From positions 1 through 10,711 of the forward strand of contig JAFUCD010000003.1 in the NCBI GenBank assembly GCA_017459865.1: a stretch of 10,711 nucleotides of DNA. The letters run 5' to 3'. Positions 1-6,928 of this stretch are shown in pieces. The translations under genes and the position numbers were made by a program. This DNA is from Oscillospiraceae bacterium (GTDB lineage Bacteria > Bacillota_A > Clostridia > Oscillospirales > Oscillospiraceae). The notes beneath the pieces are model-generated. The model ran no database searches. It worked only from the letters and a program-made list of their open reading frames with translations, and was not told the DNA's origin. Each line of letters starts with the position of its first letter. The first letter of the stretch is position 1.

Positions 1-1455
<1,455 letters not shown>

Positions 1456-1463
1456 GCATCATC

Positions 1464-1504
1464 GCAACAAAAAAGCTGTCTCGTAAGAGGCAGCTTTTTG
1501 TTGC
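1464..1504. terminator. Bidirectional rho-independent terminator between convergent genes
   Basis: A long imperfect inverted repeat: the AAAAAGCTGTCTC arm pairs with GAGGCAGCTTTTT (one G.U pair) around a GTAA loop, and outer GCAAC/GTTGC arms extend it past a one-base bulge. The A-run and T-run flanking the GC core supply a U-tract on either strand, so it can end both the pyrophosphatase transcript (plus) and the methyltransferase transcript (minus). Confidence 0.9.
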
Positions 1505-1506
1505 AT

Positions 1507-2718
1507 TTATACGATCTGGAACAGATAGAATTTCAGATAATCCGTCTCCGGGACGTTCCATAGGATCGGATGGTCCGGCCCCTGCTGGCGGGCCTCGATC
1601 TGGCGGAGCGTCACCTGCGCGTCCTTCGCGGCGTCAGCCAGCATGGCGCGGAACTTCTCGTCCGTCATGAAGTGGGAGCATGAGCAGGTCGCGAGATAAC
1701 CGCCGCGCGGCAGGATGCGCATCGCCTTGAGATTGATCTCCTTATATCCGCGGATCGCCGCCCTGACGGTGGCGCTGCTCTTGGTGAAGGCGGGCGGATC
1801 GAGGATGATATAATCATAGGCGCCGCGCTTCTCCTCCGCGAGCTTCGTCAGCAGATCGAATACGTCGCTCTGCAGATATGTCACCTTATCCGCGACGTCG
1901 GTCAGAGCGGCGTTTTTCTTCGCCTGCTCCAGAGCGTCGGCCGAGACATCCACCGAGACGACGGATTTCGCGCCCGCAAGCGCGCAATTGAGGCCAAACG
2001 CCCCCGTATGCGTGAAGCAGTCCAACACCCGTCTCCCCTTTGCCAGCCGCGCCGCCGCGCGGCGGTTGTATTTCTGGTCGAGGAAAAAGCCTGTCTTCTG
2101 GCCGTTGATATAATCTACATCGTACGTTACGCCGTTCTCCTCAATGACGACGTGTCCGTCACCGGTCGTGTCCAGCAGGAAGCCCACCGCGTCCGGCAGC
2201 CCCTCCTTGCGCCGCAGCTTGCCCTCGCTGCGCTCATGCACGGTATCGATCCGTTCGCCGAGCTCGCGCAGATACGACACCAGCTCTGTGAGGATGTGCG
2301 TCTTCCATTGCTCCATCGCGAGGCTGAGCACCTGAACGGCCAGCACGGTACCGAACCGGTCCACCGTCAGCCCCGGGAATCCGTCCGCCTCCCCGAAGAT
2401 GAGGCGGCAGGCGGCAAAGTCCCCGCCCATGACCGTGCGGCGATAATCGACGGCATACCGCACGCGGCGCGCCCAGAACGCGGCGTCCGGCACATCGTTT
2501 TTGCTGCGCGTGATCACGCGCACACGGATCTTTGAGGCGCCGTTATAAAAGCCCAGTCCGAGCCAATGCCCCTTTTGCGTCGTGACGTTGACCAGCGCGC
2601 CGTCGGCGAGCGCAGTCTCATCGGAACAGATCTCCGCGTCATACACCCAGGGGTGTCCCTGCCGCAGCGCGCGGGCAGCCTTCTCCGTCACCTTCAGAAT
2701 GGGATAGGTTCGTTCCAT
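1507..2718 (-). CDS. Class I SAM-dependent rRNA methyltransferase, RlmI/COG1092 family
   Basis: Predicted cytoplasmic RNA methyltransferase of the family that includes E. coli RlmI (23S rRNA m5C1962). The 403-residue product, about normal for the family, has an N-terminal PUA-like RNA-binding region (about residues 1-75, with GHPWVYDAEI), a conserved GQKTGFFLDQKYNRR block, SAM-binding motif I (VLDCFTHTGAFG, D233), motif IV (LDPPAF, D307-P309), and the TCSCSH motif holding C345 and C347, which fits a cysteine-dependent m5C mechanism. The ATG at 2718 is preferred because GGAG lies 6 bases upstream; a TTG at 2739 would add 7 residues but has no ribosome site. Expressed from its own promoter, divergent from the CapA gene. 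The precise rRNA target is inferred from the family, not shown. Confidence 0.93.
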   Translation of the reverse strand: MERTYPILKVTEKAARALRQGHPWVYDAEICSDETALADGALVNVTTQKGHWLGLGFYNGASKIRVRVITRSKNDVPDAAFWARRVRYAVDYRRTVMGGDFAACRLIFGEADGFPGLTVDRFGTVLAVQVLSLAMEQWKTHILTELVSYLRELGERIDTVHERSEGKLRRKEGLPDAVGFLLDTTGDGHVVIEENGVTYDVDYINGQKTGFFLDQKYNRRAAARLAKGRRVLDCFTHTGAFGLNCALAGAKSVVSVDVSADALEQAKKNAALTDVADKVTYLQSDVFDLLTKLAEEKRGAYDYIILDPPAFTKSSATVRAAIRGYKEINLKAMRILPRGGYLATCSCSHFMTDEKFRAMLADAAKDAQVTLRQIEARQQGPDHPILWNVPETDYLKFYLFQIV

Positions 2719-2724
2719 AGCGAT

Positions 2725-2728
2725 CTCC
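2725..2728 (-). promoter_or_regulatory. Ribosome binding site fixing the methyltransferase start
   Basis: On the minus strand GGAG precedes the ATG at 2718 by 6 bases. The in-frame TTG at 2739 lacks any comparable site, which decides the start. Confidence 0.75.
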
Positions 2729-2751
2729 GTTTCTTCCAATAAGATGATATG

Positions 2752-2780
2752 ATTCTAACGCAAAGCCGGCGTTTTCTCAA
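2752..2780 (-). promoter_or_regulatory. Sigma-A promoter of the methyltransferase gene
   Basis: Minus strand: -35 TTGAGA (2780-2775), 17-bp spacer, -10 TAGAAT (2757-2752), each 5 of 6 to consensus. Its -35 lies only 8 bp from the -35 of the divergent CapA promoter, so the two promoters sit back to back. Confidence 0.8.
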
Positions 2781-2788
2781 GTACGGTC

Positions 2789-2817
2789 TTTACATTTTCA
2801 AGCAATTCCGATATAAT
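2789..2817 (+). promoter_or_regulatory. Sigma-A promoter of the CapA-family gene
   Basis: -35 TTTACA (2789-2794), 17-bp spacer, perfect -10 TATAAT (2812-2817). This predicts a start near 2824 and a leader of about 44 bases. Confidence 0.88.
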
Positions 2818-2867
2818 AACTCCGTTTGGAACGTTTTTTGTGATTCTTTCAATAAGGTGAAGCACGT

Positions 2868-4007
2868 ATGAGCAGAAATACGCCGCGCTCCGGGCGCACG
2901 TCCACGATCATCCTGATCCTGCTGCTGGTCACAGCCCTGTTCACGAGCGGCGGGGTCTACTATCTCGCCACGAACGTCGTTGATGAGGACTTCGACTTTC
3001 ATTTGGACATCTCCCCGACAAATGCAGACGTTCGCGCGCTGCTCCCGGAGGAGACCGCGATCGTTGCGCCGCCGGAGCCAAAGGAATACACGATCTCCAT
3101 GGTCGGAGACTGCACGCTGGCCTCCAGTCAGCGCGAGAACGGCTTTGACAGCGTGATCGCCGAAAAAGGGCTGGATTGGCCGTTTTCCGGTACGGTGGAC
3201 ATCCTCTCGGCCGATGACTTCACGCTGGCGAATCTGGAGTGCACCCTCTCCGACACGCATCTCACCAGCGGCTCGACCTTTGCGTTCCGCGGTCCCACCG
3301 AGAACGCGCAGATCCTGGTCAGCGGCAGCGTCGAGGCCGTGACGAACGGCAACAACCACACGCCGGACTTCGGCGCGCAGGGCGAGGCGGACTCCCGCGC
3401 CGCCGTAGAGGCCGCGGACGTCGGCTATCTCGGTCCCGACGAGGCGAAGATCTTCGCAACCGAGAGCGGGCTGAAGATCGGCGTCTACTGCCCGGGCTGG
3501 AACAATGCCACGCTCGCCGGTGTGGAAGAAGTCATCCCCGCGCTGCGCGAGGACGGCGCGGACGTTGTGATCTATGCGCCGCATTGGGGCAGAGAGGGCA
3601 AATACCATCCGACGGATGAGCAGCAGCTCGTCGCCCACGCCGCGATCGACGCGGGCGCGGACATCGTCTGCGGCACGCACCCGCATGTGCTCCAGCGCTG
3701 TGAGGAATACAACGGCGGCATGATCTTCTATTCGCTCGCGAACTACAGCTTCGGCGGAAACAACGCGCCGCGCGACCGCGACACCGTGATCGCACAGGTC
3801 ACGATCACGCAGGACGCTGACGGCAAATGCGCCGTCACCGGCTATACGCTGATCCCCTGCTGCCTGTCCTCTACCGAGGGCGTCAACGACTTTTGTCCCG
3901 TGCCATACGATGAGGACGACGAGGGCTATGCGCGCGCGCTGTCCAAGCTGGACGGCACCTACAGCGGTCCGGATCTGAACGTAGACTATTCTTTCCTGTA
4001 TAGTTGA
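2868..4007 (+). CDS. Membrane-anchored CapA-family (PGA_cap) metallophosphatase-like protein
   Basis: Belongs to the CapA/PgsA family, named for proteins of poly-gamma-glutamate capsule synthesis and related to calcineurin-type metallophosphoesterases. The 379-residue product has a short basic N-terminus (SRNTPRSGR), one hydrophobic signal-anchor segment (about residues 12-32) and an extracytoplasmic domain from about residue 75. The family motifs are all present: VGD (D81), NLE (N122-E124), GNNH (H164), PHWGREGKYHP (H239) and GTHPHVLQ (H271, H273), so the metal site looks intact. AAGGTGA lies 7 bases before the ATG. No capsule genes (CapB/PgsB, CapC/PgsC type) lie beside it, and its own promoter and terminator make it monocistronic. 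A role in capsule synthesis is therefore not supported; a cell-surface phosphodiesterase or peptidoglycan-related role is equally possible. Confidence 0.9.
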   Translation: MSRNTPRSGRTSTIILILLLVTALFTSGGVYYLATNVVDEDFDFHLDISPTNADVRALLPEETAIVAPPEPKEYTISMVGDCTLASSQRENGFDSVIAEKGLDWPFSGTVDILSADDFTLANLECTLSDTHLTSGSTFAFRGPTENAQILVSGSVEAVTNGNNHTPDFGAQGEADSRAAVEAADVGYLGPDEAKIFATESGLKIGVYCPGWNNATLAGVEEVIPALREDGADVVIYAPHWGREGKYHPTDEQQLVAHAAIDAGADIVCGTHPHVLQRCEEYNGGMIFYSLANYSFGGNNAPRDRDTVIAQVTITQDADGKCAVTGYTLIPCCLSSTEGVNDFCPVPYDEDDEGYARALSKLDGTYSGPDLNVDYSFLYS

Positions 4008-4029
4008 GCAAACAACATATTATCTATTA

Positions 4030-4061
4030 CCCGACAGCACAACCGTGCTGTCGGGTTTTTT
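4030..4061 (+). terminator. Rho-independent terminator after the CapA-family gene
   Basis: Perfect 11-bp stem CCCGACAGCAC / GTGCTGTCGGG with an AACC loop, followed directly by six T residues. Confidence 0.95.
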
Positions 4062-4119
4062 CGACGTGTTGCAAATCGTTTTTTTGAACAAATTGCGCAA
4101 AAAAATCCATAAAATTTTC

Positions 4120-4151
4120 TGATATTTGTATAAGTAGTTGATATTTGCATA
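4120..4151 (+). repeat. Tandem 13-bp direct repeat at the aminotransferase promoter
   Basis: TGATATTTGTATA (4120-4132) and TGATATTTGCATA (4139-4151) match at 12 of 13 positions with a 19-bp period. The second unit overlaps the -35 box. It could be a pair of regulator sites or chance similarity in AT-rich DNA; no cognate regulator is visible. Confidence 0.4.
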
Positions 4152-4166
4152 GAGATGTGCTTTAAT
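4138..4166 (+). promoter_or_regulatory. Sigma-A promoter with extended -10, aminotransferase gene
   Basis: -35 TTGATA (4138-4143), 17-bp spacer, -10 TTTAAT (4161-4166) preceded by TGC, which forms an extended -10. The predicted leader is about 55 bases. The AT-rich stretch 4062-4137 upstream holds no gene. Confidence 0.82.
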
Positions 4167-4211
4167 AGGAGCAGAGAGATCCGCAAATGAAGTTTTGCTT
4201 GACAGCATTAG

Positions 4212-4218
4212 AAGGAGG
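4212..4218 (+). promoter_or_regulatory. Strong ribosome binding site fixing the aminotransferase start
   Basis: AAGGAGG, 9 bases before the ATG at 4228. It rules out the in-frame TTG at 4195, which would lie upstream of the site. Confidence 0.9.
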
Positions 4219-4227
4219 AAAAACATC

Positions 4228-5415
4228 ATGATCCAGTTTGCAACCAGAATGAACAACCTGAAGGGCTCCGCCATCCGCGAGCTGCTCGCGCTCGCGAACA
4301 AGCCCGAGATCCTCTCCTTTGCCGGCGGCATGCCCGCTCCCGAGCTCTTCCCCGTTGAGAAAATGAAGGCCGCGACCGACGCCGTCCTCGACGAGATGGG
4401 CGAGGTCGCCCTGCAGTACACCAGCACCGACGGTTGGCCGCGTCTGCGCGAGCAGATCGCCGAGCGCATGGGCAAGAAGAACGGCATCAAGACCACCGCC
4501 GCCAACATCCTCATGACCTCCGGCAGCCAGCAGGGTCTGGACTACTCCGCCCGCGTGTTCGTCGATCCGGGCGATGTGGTCATCATCGAGAGCCCGAGCT
4601 ACCTCGGCGCGCTGAACGCCTTCAAGGCCTGCGAGCCGAACTTCATCGCCATCCCGACCGATGACGACGGCATGATCATGGAGGAGCTCGAGAAGGTCCT
4701 CGAGACCACCGAGCGCGTGAAGATGATCTATGTCATCCCCGACTTCCAGAATCCGTCCGGCCGCACCTGGCCGCTGGAGCGCCGCAAGCAGTTCATGGAG
4801 ATCGTCAACAAGTATGAGATCCCCGTTATCGAGGACAACCCGTACGGCGAGCTGCGTTTCGAGGGCGAGGATATGCCCGCTCTGAAGAGCATGGACACCA
4901 AGGGTCTGGTCGTGTTCCTCGGCACCTTCTCGAAGATCCTCGCGCCCGGCTACCGTCTGGGCTGGGTCTGCGCGGAGGGCGAGATCCTGAAAAAGTACAA
5001 CTTCATGGCACAGGCCGCTGCGCTGCAGGCCTCCACCGAGGCGCAGATCATCGTCTCCAAGTTCATCGACATGTACGACCTCGACGATCACGTTGCTGCC
5101 ATCAAGGCCAACTATGCCAAGCGCCGCGACGTCATGATCGAGACCATGGAGAAGGAGTTCCCGCCCGAGGCGAAGTTCACGCACCCGAACGGCGGTCTGT
5201 TCACCTGGGTCGAGCTGCCGGAGTACATCAACACCAACGAGATGGCAAAGCAGTGCCTGGAGCGCAAGGTCGCCTACGTCCCCGGCGACGGTTTCTTCCC
5301 CGACGAGGGCCACAACAACTGCATCCGTCTGAACTATTCCAAGCTCAACGAGGACCAGATCCGCGAGGGCATGACCATCCTCGGTCAGGTCATCAAGGAG
5401 AACATCAAGAAGTAA
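4228..5415 (+). CDS. PLP-dependent aminotransferase, class I/II (2-aminoadipate/aromatic/branched-chain type)
   Basis: Cytoplasmic fold-type I transaminase moving an amino group between an amino acid and a 2-oxo acid. The 395-residue product carries SFAGGMPAPELFP near the N-terminus, typical of the LysN/2-aminoadipate-like and MocR-domain-related group, then a phosphate-binding GSQQGLD (S100), FQNPSGRTW (N175), the Schiff-base lysine in GTFSKILAPGYRLGW (K236), and a C-terminal carboxylate-binding arginine in CIRLNYS (R367). All catalytic residues appear intact. There is no N-terminal GntR-type DNA-binding region, so it is an enzyme rather than a MocR regulator. The consistent codon use and strong ribosome site suggest good expression. 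The substrate cannot be read from the sequence. Promoter and terminator make it monocistronic. Confidence 0.93.
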   Translation: MIQFATRMNNLKGSAIRELLALANKPEILSFAGGMPAPELFPVEKMKAATDAVLDEMGEVALQYTSTDGWPRLREQIAERMGKKNGIKTTAANILMTSGSQQGLDYSARVFVDPGDVVIIESPSYLGALNAFKACEPNFIAIPTDDDGMIMEELEKVLETTERVKMIYVIPDFQNPSGRTWPLERRKQFMEIVNKYEIPVIEDNPYGELRFEGEDMPALKSMDTKGLVVFLGTFSKILAPGYRLGWVCAEGEILKKYNFMAQAAALQASTEAQIIVSKFIDMYDLDDHVAAIKANYAKRRDVMIETMEKEFPPEAKFTHPNGGLFTWVELPEYINTNEMAKQCLERKVAYVPGDGFFPDEGHNNCIRLNYSKLNEDQIREGMTILGQVIKENIKK

Positions 5416-5430
5416 GTCCCCGACATCACA

Positions 5431-5468
5431 ACCCACCCTGCTCGCACAAGGAGCAGGGTGGGTTTTTT
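5431..5468 (+). terminator. Rho-independent terminator after the aminotransferase gene
   Basis: Perfect 13-bp stem ACCCACCCTGCTC / GAGCAGGGTGGGT with a 7-base loop; the right arm runs into a six-T tract at 5463-5468. Confidence 0.95.
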
Positions 5469-5471
5469 CGC

Positions 5472-5500
5472 TTGACAGATCCAGCGGGATATCGTATCGT
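5472..5500 (+). promoter_or_regulatory. Promoter of the small two-pass membrane protein gene
   Basis: Perfect -35 TTGACA (5472-5477), 17-bp spacer, weaker -10 TATCGT (5495-5500). It starts immediately after the upstream terminator, leaving a leader of roughly 25 bases. Confidence 0.7.
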
Positions 5501-5531
5501 TAGAGCAGTTGTTTACAAAGGCGGTGCTTGC

Positions 5532-6098
5532 ATGACAAAACTGTACCGGCTGCGCTGGATCTTCCTCAGCTTTGCGCTCACGGTGATCTGTGGCTTCGTG
5601 ATCCTCGCGCTGGTGACGTCCGGGGCGTCGATGGACTTCCGCGGCTTCGCGCTGGACCGATCCGGCAGGGTCTATGTCGGAAAAACCGAACAGATCGAGG
5701 TCGTGCAGGGCGGCGAGACGGTCGATTCGATCCCCGCCGGGCGCGGCTATGCGTTTACGATCCGGGACGGGCGTCTGTTCGTTGCATCCGGAGGTCAGGT
5801 GTATGTCAAGGACCTCGGCGGCAATACGATCTCGCAGTACGGCGATCCCGCGATGCAGGAATATGATCAACTCCAAAGCACGAAAAACAGCTTCACCGCG
5901 TCGGACGGGACCGTTTATGTCCGCAGGGACAAGCTGGTGACGCCCTATCAGATCGTGCGCGCGTCCGACGGCGAAACGGTCTACACGATGCCGGCGAAGG
6001 ACTATGCGCTGCGCATCGCGGTCGTGCTCTGGCCGGCGCTGTTTCTCATCTGCATGTGGAACGCTTTCCGGCTCTGGGCGCTGAAACAACAAAAATGA
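5532..6098 (+). CDS. Unrecognised two-pass membrane protein with beta-propeller-like repeats
   Basis: I do not recognise a named family. The 188-residue product starts with a short basic tail and a hydrophobic helix (about residues 8-31), has a region of about 120 residues predicted to face outside, and ends with a second hydrophobic helix (IAVVLWPALFLICMW) plus a basic tail. The middle holds three related units, each opening with an aromatic residue, then D and G and V-Y/L-F-V: FALDRSGRVYV, FTIRDGRLFV and FTASDGTVYV. These look like single beta-propeller (NHL/PQQ-like) blades; three or so are too few for a closed ring. The ATG follows AAAGGCGG, a modest ribosome site, and upstream in-frame sequence has no better start. 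Its own promoter suggests independent expression. A sensory or scaffold role would be a guess. Confidence 0.75.
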   Translation: MTKLYRLRWIFLSFALTVICGFVILALVTSGASMDFRGFALDRSGRVYVGKTEQIEVVQGGETVDSIPAGRGYAFTIRDGRLFVASGGQVYVKDLGGNTISQYGDPAMQEYDQLQSTKNSFTASDGTVYVRRDKLVTPYQIVRASDGETVYTMPAKDYALRIAVVLWPALFLICMWNAFRLWALKQQK

Positions 6099-6108
6099 TA
6101 AAATGAGA

Positions 6109-6134
6109 TTGCCCGCCTCGAAAGAGGCGGGCAA
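6109..6134. terminator. Hairpin between convergent genes, probable shared terminator
   Basis: Perfect 11-bp stem TTGCCCGCCTC / GAGGCGGGCAA closed by a GAAA tetraloop, 10 bases after the small membrane protein gene and about 55 bases past the Hsp20 stop on the other strand. Neither side has a strong immediate U-tract (the minus strand has only scattered T-runs), so termination efficiency is uncertain. Confidence 0.65.
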
Positions 6135-6189
6135 AAACATGAGAGAAGAAGAGGGGCATTGAAGGCAGGGCTTTGACACCCTGGGATTG

Positions 6190-6627
6190 TTACATGATCT
6201 CGAGATGGCGGCTCTCCGGCTTCACCGGCGCCTTCTTCGGCATGGTCAGGGTCAGGACGCCGTTTTCATAACCGGCGGTGATCCCCTCCTGATCGATCTC
6301 GGAGACGTTGAAGCTGCGGGAGTAAGAGCCGTAATAGCGCTCGCGGCGCAGATAATTGCCGTTGTCGTCCTTCTCGTCCTTGTCCTCGCTGTGCTCGGCC
6401 TTGATGACGAGGATGTCATCATCGATGTCGATCTTGATCTCTTCCTTGCTGAAGCCGGGCAGATCCGCCTCGAGCTTATAGGCGTCGCCGGTCTCGGTGA
6501 TGTCGGTACGGAAGGCGGTGCTCACGCTGCGCTGGTCGCCCCAGAACTGGCGTTCCATCTCCTGGAGCTCGCGGAACGGATTATAGCTGCGATAGCTTCT
6601 GCGGTCAAAAGGCATGATTTCGAACAT
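6190..6627 (-). CDS. Small heat shock protein, Hsp20/alpha-crystallin family
   Basis: ATP-independent holdase chaperone that binds unfolding proteins in the cytoplasm as large oligomers. At 145 residues it has the usual bacterial length. The N-terminal arm (NPFRELQEMERQFWG) precedes the alpha-crystallin domain (about residues 38-135), with DITETGDAYKLEADLPGFSKEEI at its start and the family signature GVLTLTMPKK near its end. The C-terminal LEI (L142, I144) stands in for the I-x-I motif that docks subunits. An AGGAGG ribosome site (6641-6636) lies 8 bases before the ATG. A CIRCE operator upstream points to HrcA repression and heat induction. The leader between the predicted start and the ATG is unusually long (about 140 bases) and AT-rich. 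Confidence 0.96.
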   Translation of the reverse strand: MFEIMPFDRRSYRSYNPFRELQEMERQFWGDQRSVSTAFRTDITETGDAYKLEADLPGFSKEEIKIDIDDDILVIKAEHSEDKDEKDDNGNYLRRERYYGSYSRSFNVSEIDQEGITAGYENGVLTLTMPKKAPVKPESRHLEIM

Positions 6628-6760
6628 TTTATATTCCTCCTAAGATTGATATACAAATTTACTTTCGAACGAAACTTTTATATTTCTCGTTCATTTCGAT
6701 ATATAAGATACAGCACATTTTTGAACAAAGGTAGTGTTTAATATGAACATTTTATGAATT
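6628..6760 (-). other. Long AT-rich 5' leader of hsp20
   Basis: There is no coding potential in this 133-base stretch between CIRCE and the Hsp20 start. It contains short inverted repeats, for example AACGAGA against TTTCGTT on the minus strand and TTTCG/CGAAA. I see no clear pairing that masks the AGGAGG, so an RNA thermometer is possible but not supported. Confidence 0.35.
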
Positions 6761-6787
6761 CTGGCACTCTTTTTGTTCGAGTGCTAA
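6761..6787 (-). promoter_or_regulatory. CIRCE operator (HrcA binding site)
   Basis: The CIRCE consensus is TTAGCACTC, 9 bases, GAGTGCTAA. Here the plus strand has CTGGCACTC, exactly 9 bases, then a perfect GAGTGCTAA; one arm is 9/9 and the other 7/9. The perfect arm abuts the Hsp20 -10 box, the usual geometry for HrcA repression. It is about 45 bp from the -35 of the divergent peptidase promoter, so an effect there is less likely. Confidence 0.93.
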
Positions 6788-6815
6788 TTTTAGCGTGGTA
6801 AAGAATTTGGCTGAA
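6787..6815 (-). promoter_or_regulatory. Probable Hsp20 promoter overlapping CIRCE
   Basis: Minus strand: -10 TAAAAT (6792-6787) touches the CIRCE arm; the -35 at a 17-bp spacing is weak (TTCAGC, 6815-6810). The predicted start falls inside CIRCE. A second candidate nearer the gene (TATATA region about 6700) cannot be excluded. Confidence 0.55.
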
Positions 6816-6831
6816 AATTAAGAAGAACCGA

Positions 6832-6860
6832 TTGCACAATAATTGCAGCTGTGATACAAT
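6832..6860 (+). promoter_or_regulatory. Promoter of the clostripain-family peptidase gene
   Basis: -35 TTGCAC (6832-6837), 17-bp spacer, -10 TACAAT (6855-6860) with TGA just before it (extended -10). Its position overrides the in-frame GTG at 6851, which lies inside the promoter. Confidence 0.72.
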
Positions 6861-6914
6861 TACTCTATTATAATGGCTGTTTCTCATACAAATATACGAT
6901 TCTGCAAAAGACAG

Positions 6915-6922
6915 AAAGGGTG
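6915..6922 (+). promoter_or_regulatory. Ribosome binding site fixing the peptidase start
   Basis: AAAGGGTG, with the GGG ending 8 bases before the ATG at 6929. It supports that start over the GTG at 6851. Confidence 0.75.
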
Positions 6923-6928
6923 AATCTC

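Noticed and set aside
2790..3686. Minus-strand open frame of 298 codons opposite the CapA-family gene
   Set aside because: It overlaps a gene with complete family motifs and runs across two clear promoters. It is Arg/Ala/Val-rich without motifs.
4167..4227. Riboswitch or T-box in the aminotransferase leader
   Set aside because: The leader is only about 55 bases, holds only a 5-bp GCAAA/TTTGC stem, and has no T-box sequence or terminator/antiterminator pair.
4162..5436. Long minus-strand open frame (424 codons) opposite the aminotransferase
   Set aside because: A shadow of GC-rich codon use. It is low-complexity (Leu, Val, Asp, His), has no motif and no ribosome site, and the plus-strand gene has all catalytic residues.
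6166..6183. CAGGG/CCCTG hairpin just past the Hsp20 stop
   Set aside because: Only 5 bp with an 8-base loop and no U-tract; the hairpin at 6109-6134 is a far better terminator candidate.
6187..6741. Plus-strand open frame of 184 codons opposite hsp20
   Set aside because: Antisense to a secure Hsp20 gene; the composition is a mirror of its codons and the end runs through AT-rich leader DNA.
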